A stretch of DNA of 5,264 nt from Candidatus Avimonoglobus intestinipullorum (GTDB taxonomy: Bacteria; Bacillota; Clostridia; UBA1381), in assembly GCA_018714645.1 (NCBI GenBank), contig DVND01000171.1, positions 1-5,264 of the forward strand, in the 5' to 3' direction. Positions within the stretch are counted from its first letter, which is position 1, and every line of letters begins with the position of its first letter. Of this stretch, positions 5,049 through 5,264 are shown one piece after another. The notes below the pieces were generated by a model. It worked only from the letters and a program-made list of their open reading frames with translations. It had not been told where the DNA came from and ran no database searches. Position numbers and translations under genes: made by a program.

Positions 5049-5264
5049 TTATGATTCAGTTGGCGGAATAAACTTTTGAAAATACGCTTCTGCTTTTTCA
5101 TCCATATATTGCAACTTTAATTTCTGCCATTGCATATATGTCATTTCTCCCGTCTCATCTGTTTGTAAGCGGCATACTCCTCGATCTTCAGCCTCTAAAT
5201 AATTAATCTCATAATATTTAGAACGCTCAAATTCCAACATCCTGTTAAAAATTGTTAAGAATTC
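5049..5264 (-). CDS. Unrecognised protein, 5' end cut by window edge, ends at in-frame TAA
   Basis: The frame is open from the right edge (GAA TTC are its first visible codons) to TAA 5051-5049, giving 71 residues. An ATG at 5240 exists but has no spaced ribosome binding site, and the codons before it are open, so the true start is probably outside the window. The visible product is charged and soluble-looking. It is rich in Glu, Lys, Tyr and Gln, with a likely helical stretch MTYMQWQKLKLQYMDEKAEA (about 42-61) before FIPPTES. No membrane segment or known motif is seen. The region is clearly AT-rich (about 32-35% GC in sampled lines) compared with the transporter genes. The next frame resumes in phase right after the stop. 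I do not recognise a family. Confidence 0.55.
   Translation of the reverse strand, partial: EFLTIFNRMLEFERSKYYEINYLEAEDRGVCRLQTDETGEMTYMQWQKLKLQYMDEKAEAYFQKFIPPTES

Noticed and set aside
5259..5264. EcoRI site GAATTC exactly at the right edge, possibly a cloning junction
   Set aside because: A single hexamer at an edge cannot be told from chance, and the reading frame passes through it without a break.

Overview
The window is mostly an energy-coupling factor (ECF) type vitamin or cofactor uptake operon on the minus strand, followed by a separately promoted small regulator operon, also on the minus strand. No plus-strand gene, RNA gene, CRISPR array or insertion sequence is supported. The best guess for the organism is a Gram-positive anaerobe of the Clostridia (Lachnospiraceae/Oscillospiraceae type). 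This rests on strong AGGAGG-type ribosome binding sites, a duplicated-ATPase ECF transporter of clostridial style, a small XRE regulator of the YgzD type with a tiny membrane-protein partner, and moderate GC. Sampled 60-base lines range from about 73% GC in the transporter gene to 32-35% at the right edge.

Transcription runs from right to left. At 5264-4677 there is one reading frame interrupted by a single TAA at 5051-5049. It encodes the end of an unrecognised protein finishing in one membrane segment and a positively charged tail. It may be one gene with a nonsense codon or two adjacent genes. Next comes a small lipoprotein (4671-4246) whose ribosome binding site lies in the last codons of the gene before it. 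After a 69-base gap with a weak hairpin come the ECF T component (4176-3301) and, overlapping it by 19 bases, an 889-residue fusion of two ABC ATPase domains with an ECF substrate-binding S component (3319-650). The last two genes thus encode a whole transporter in two polypeptides. The S domain resembles the CbrT group predicted to take up cobalamin, but no B12 riboswitch is visible, so the substrate is not settled.

The stop codon of the fusion gene overlaps the ATG of a 42-codon frame that runs into the terminator, perhaps the remnant of a further operon gene. A 13-bp GC-rich stem (553-590) ends the operon.

Below it is a near-ideal sigma-A-type promoter (TTGACA, 17 bp, TAATAT). Its -10 and start region are covered by an inverted repeat with half-site ATATGAAGTT, plus extra copies on both sides. 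It drives a 76-residue XRE repressor (442-212) and then a small membrane protein that runs off the left edge (181-1). The layout suggests autorepression of a regulator/membrane-protein pair. The most interesting points are the repeat array at this promoter, the in-frame stop at the right edge, the two-polypeptide ECF transporter with a duplicated membrane hairpin, and the lipoprotein placed in an ECF operon.
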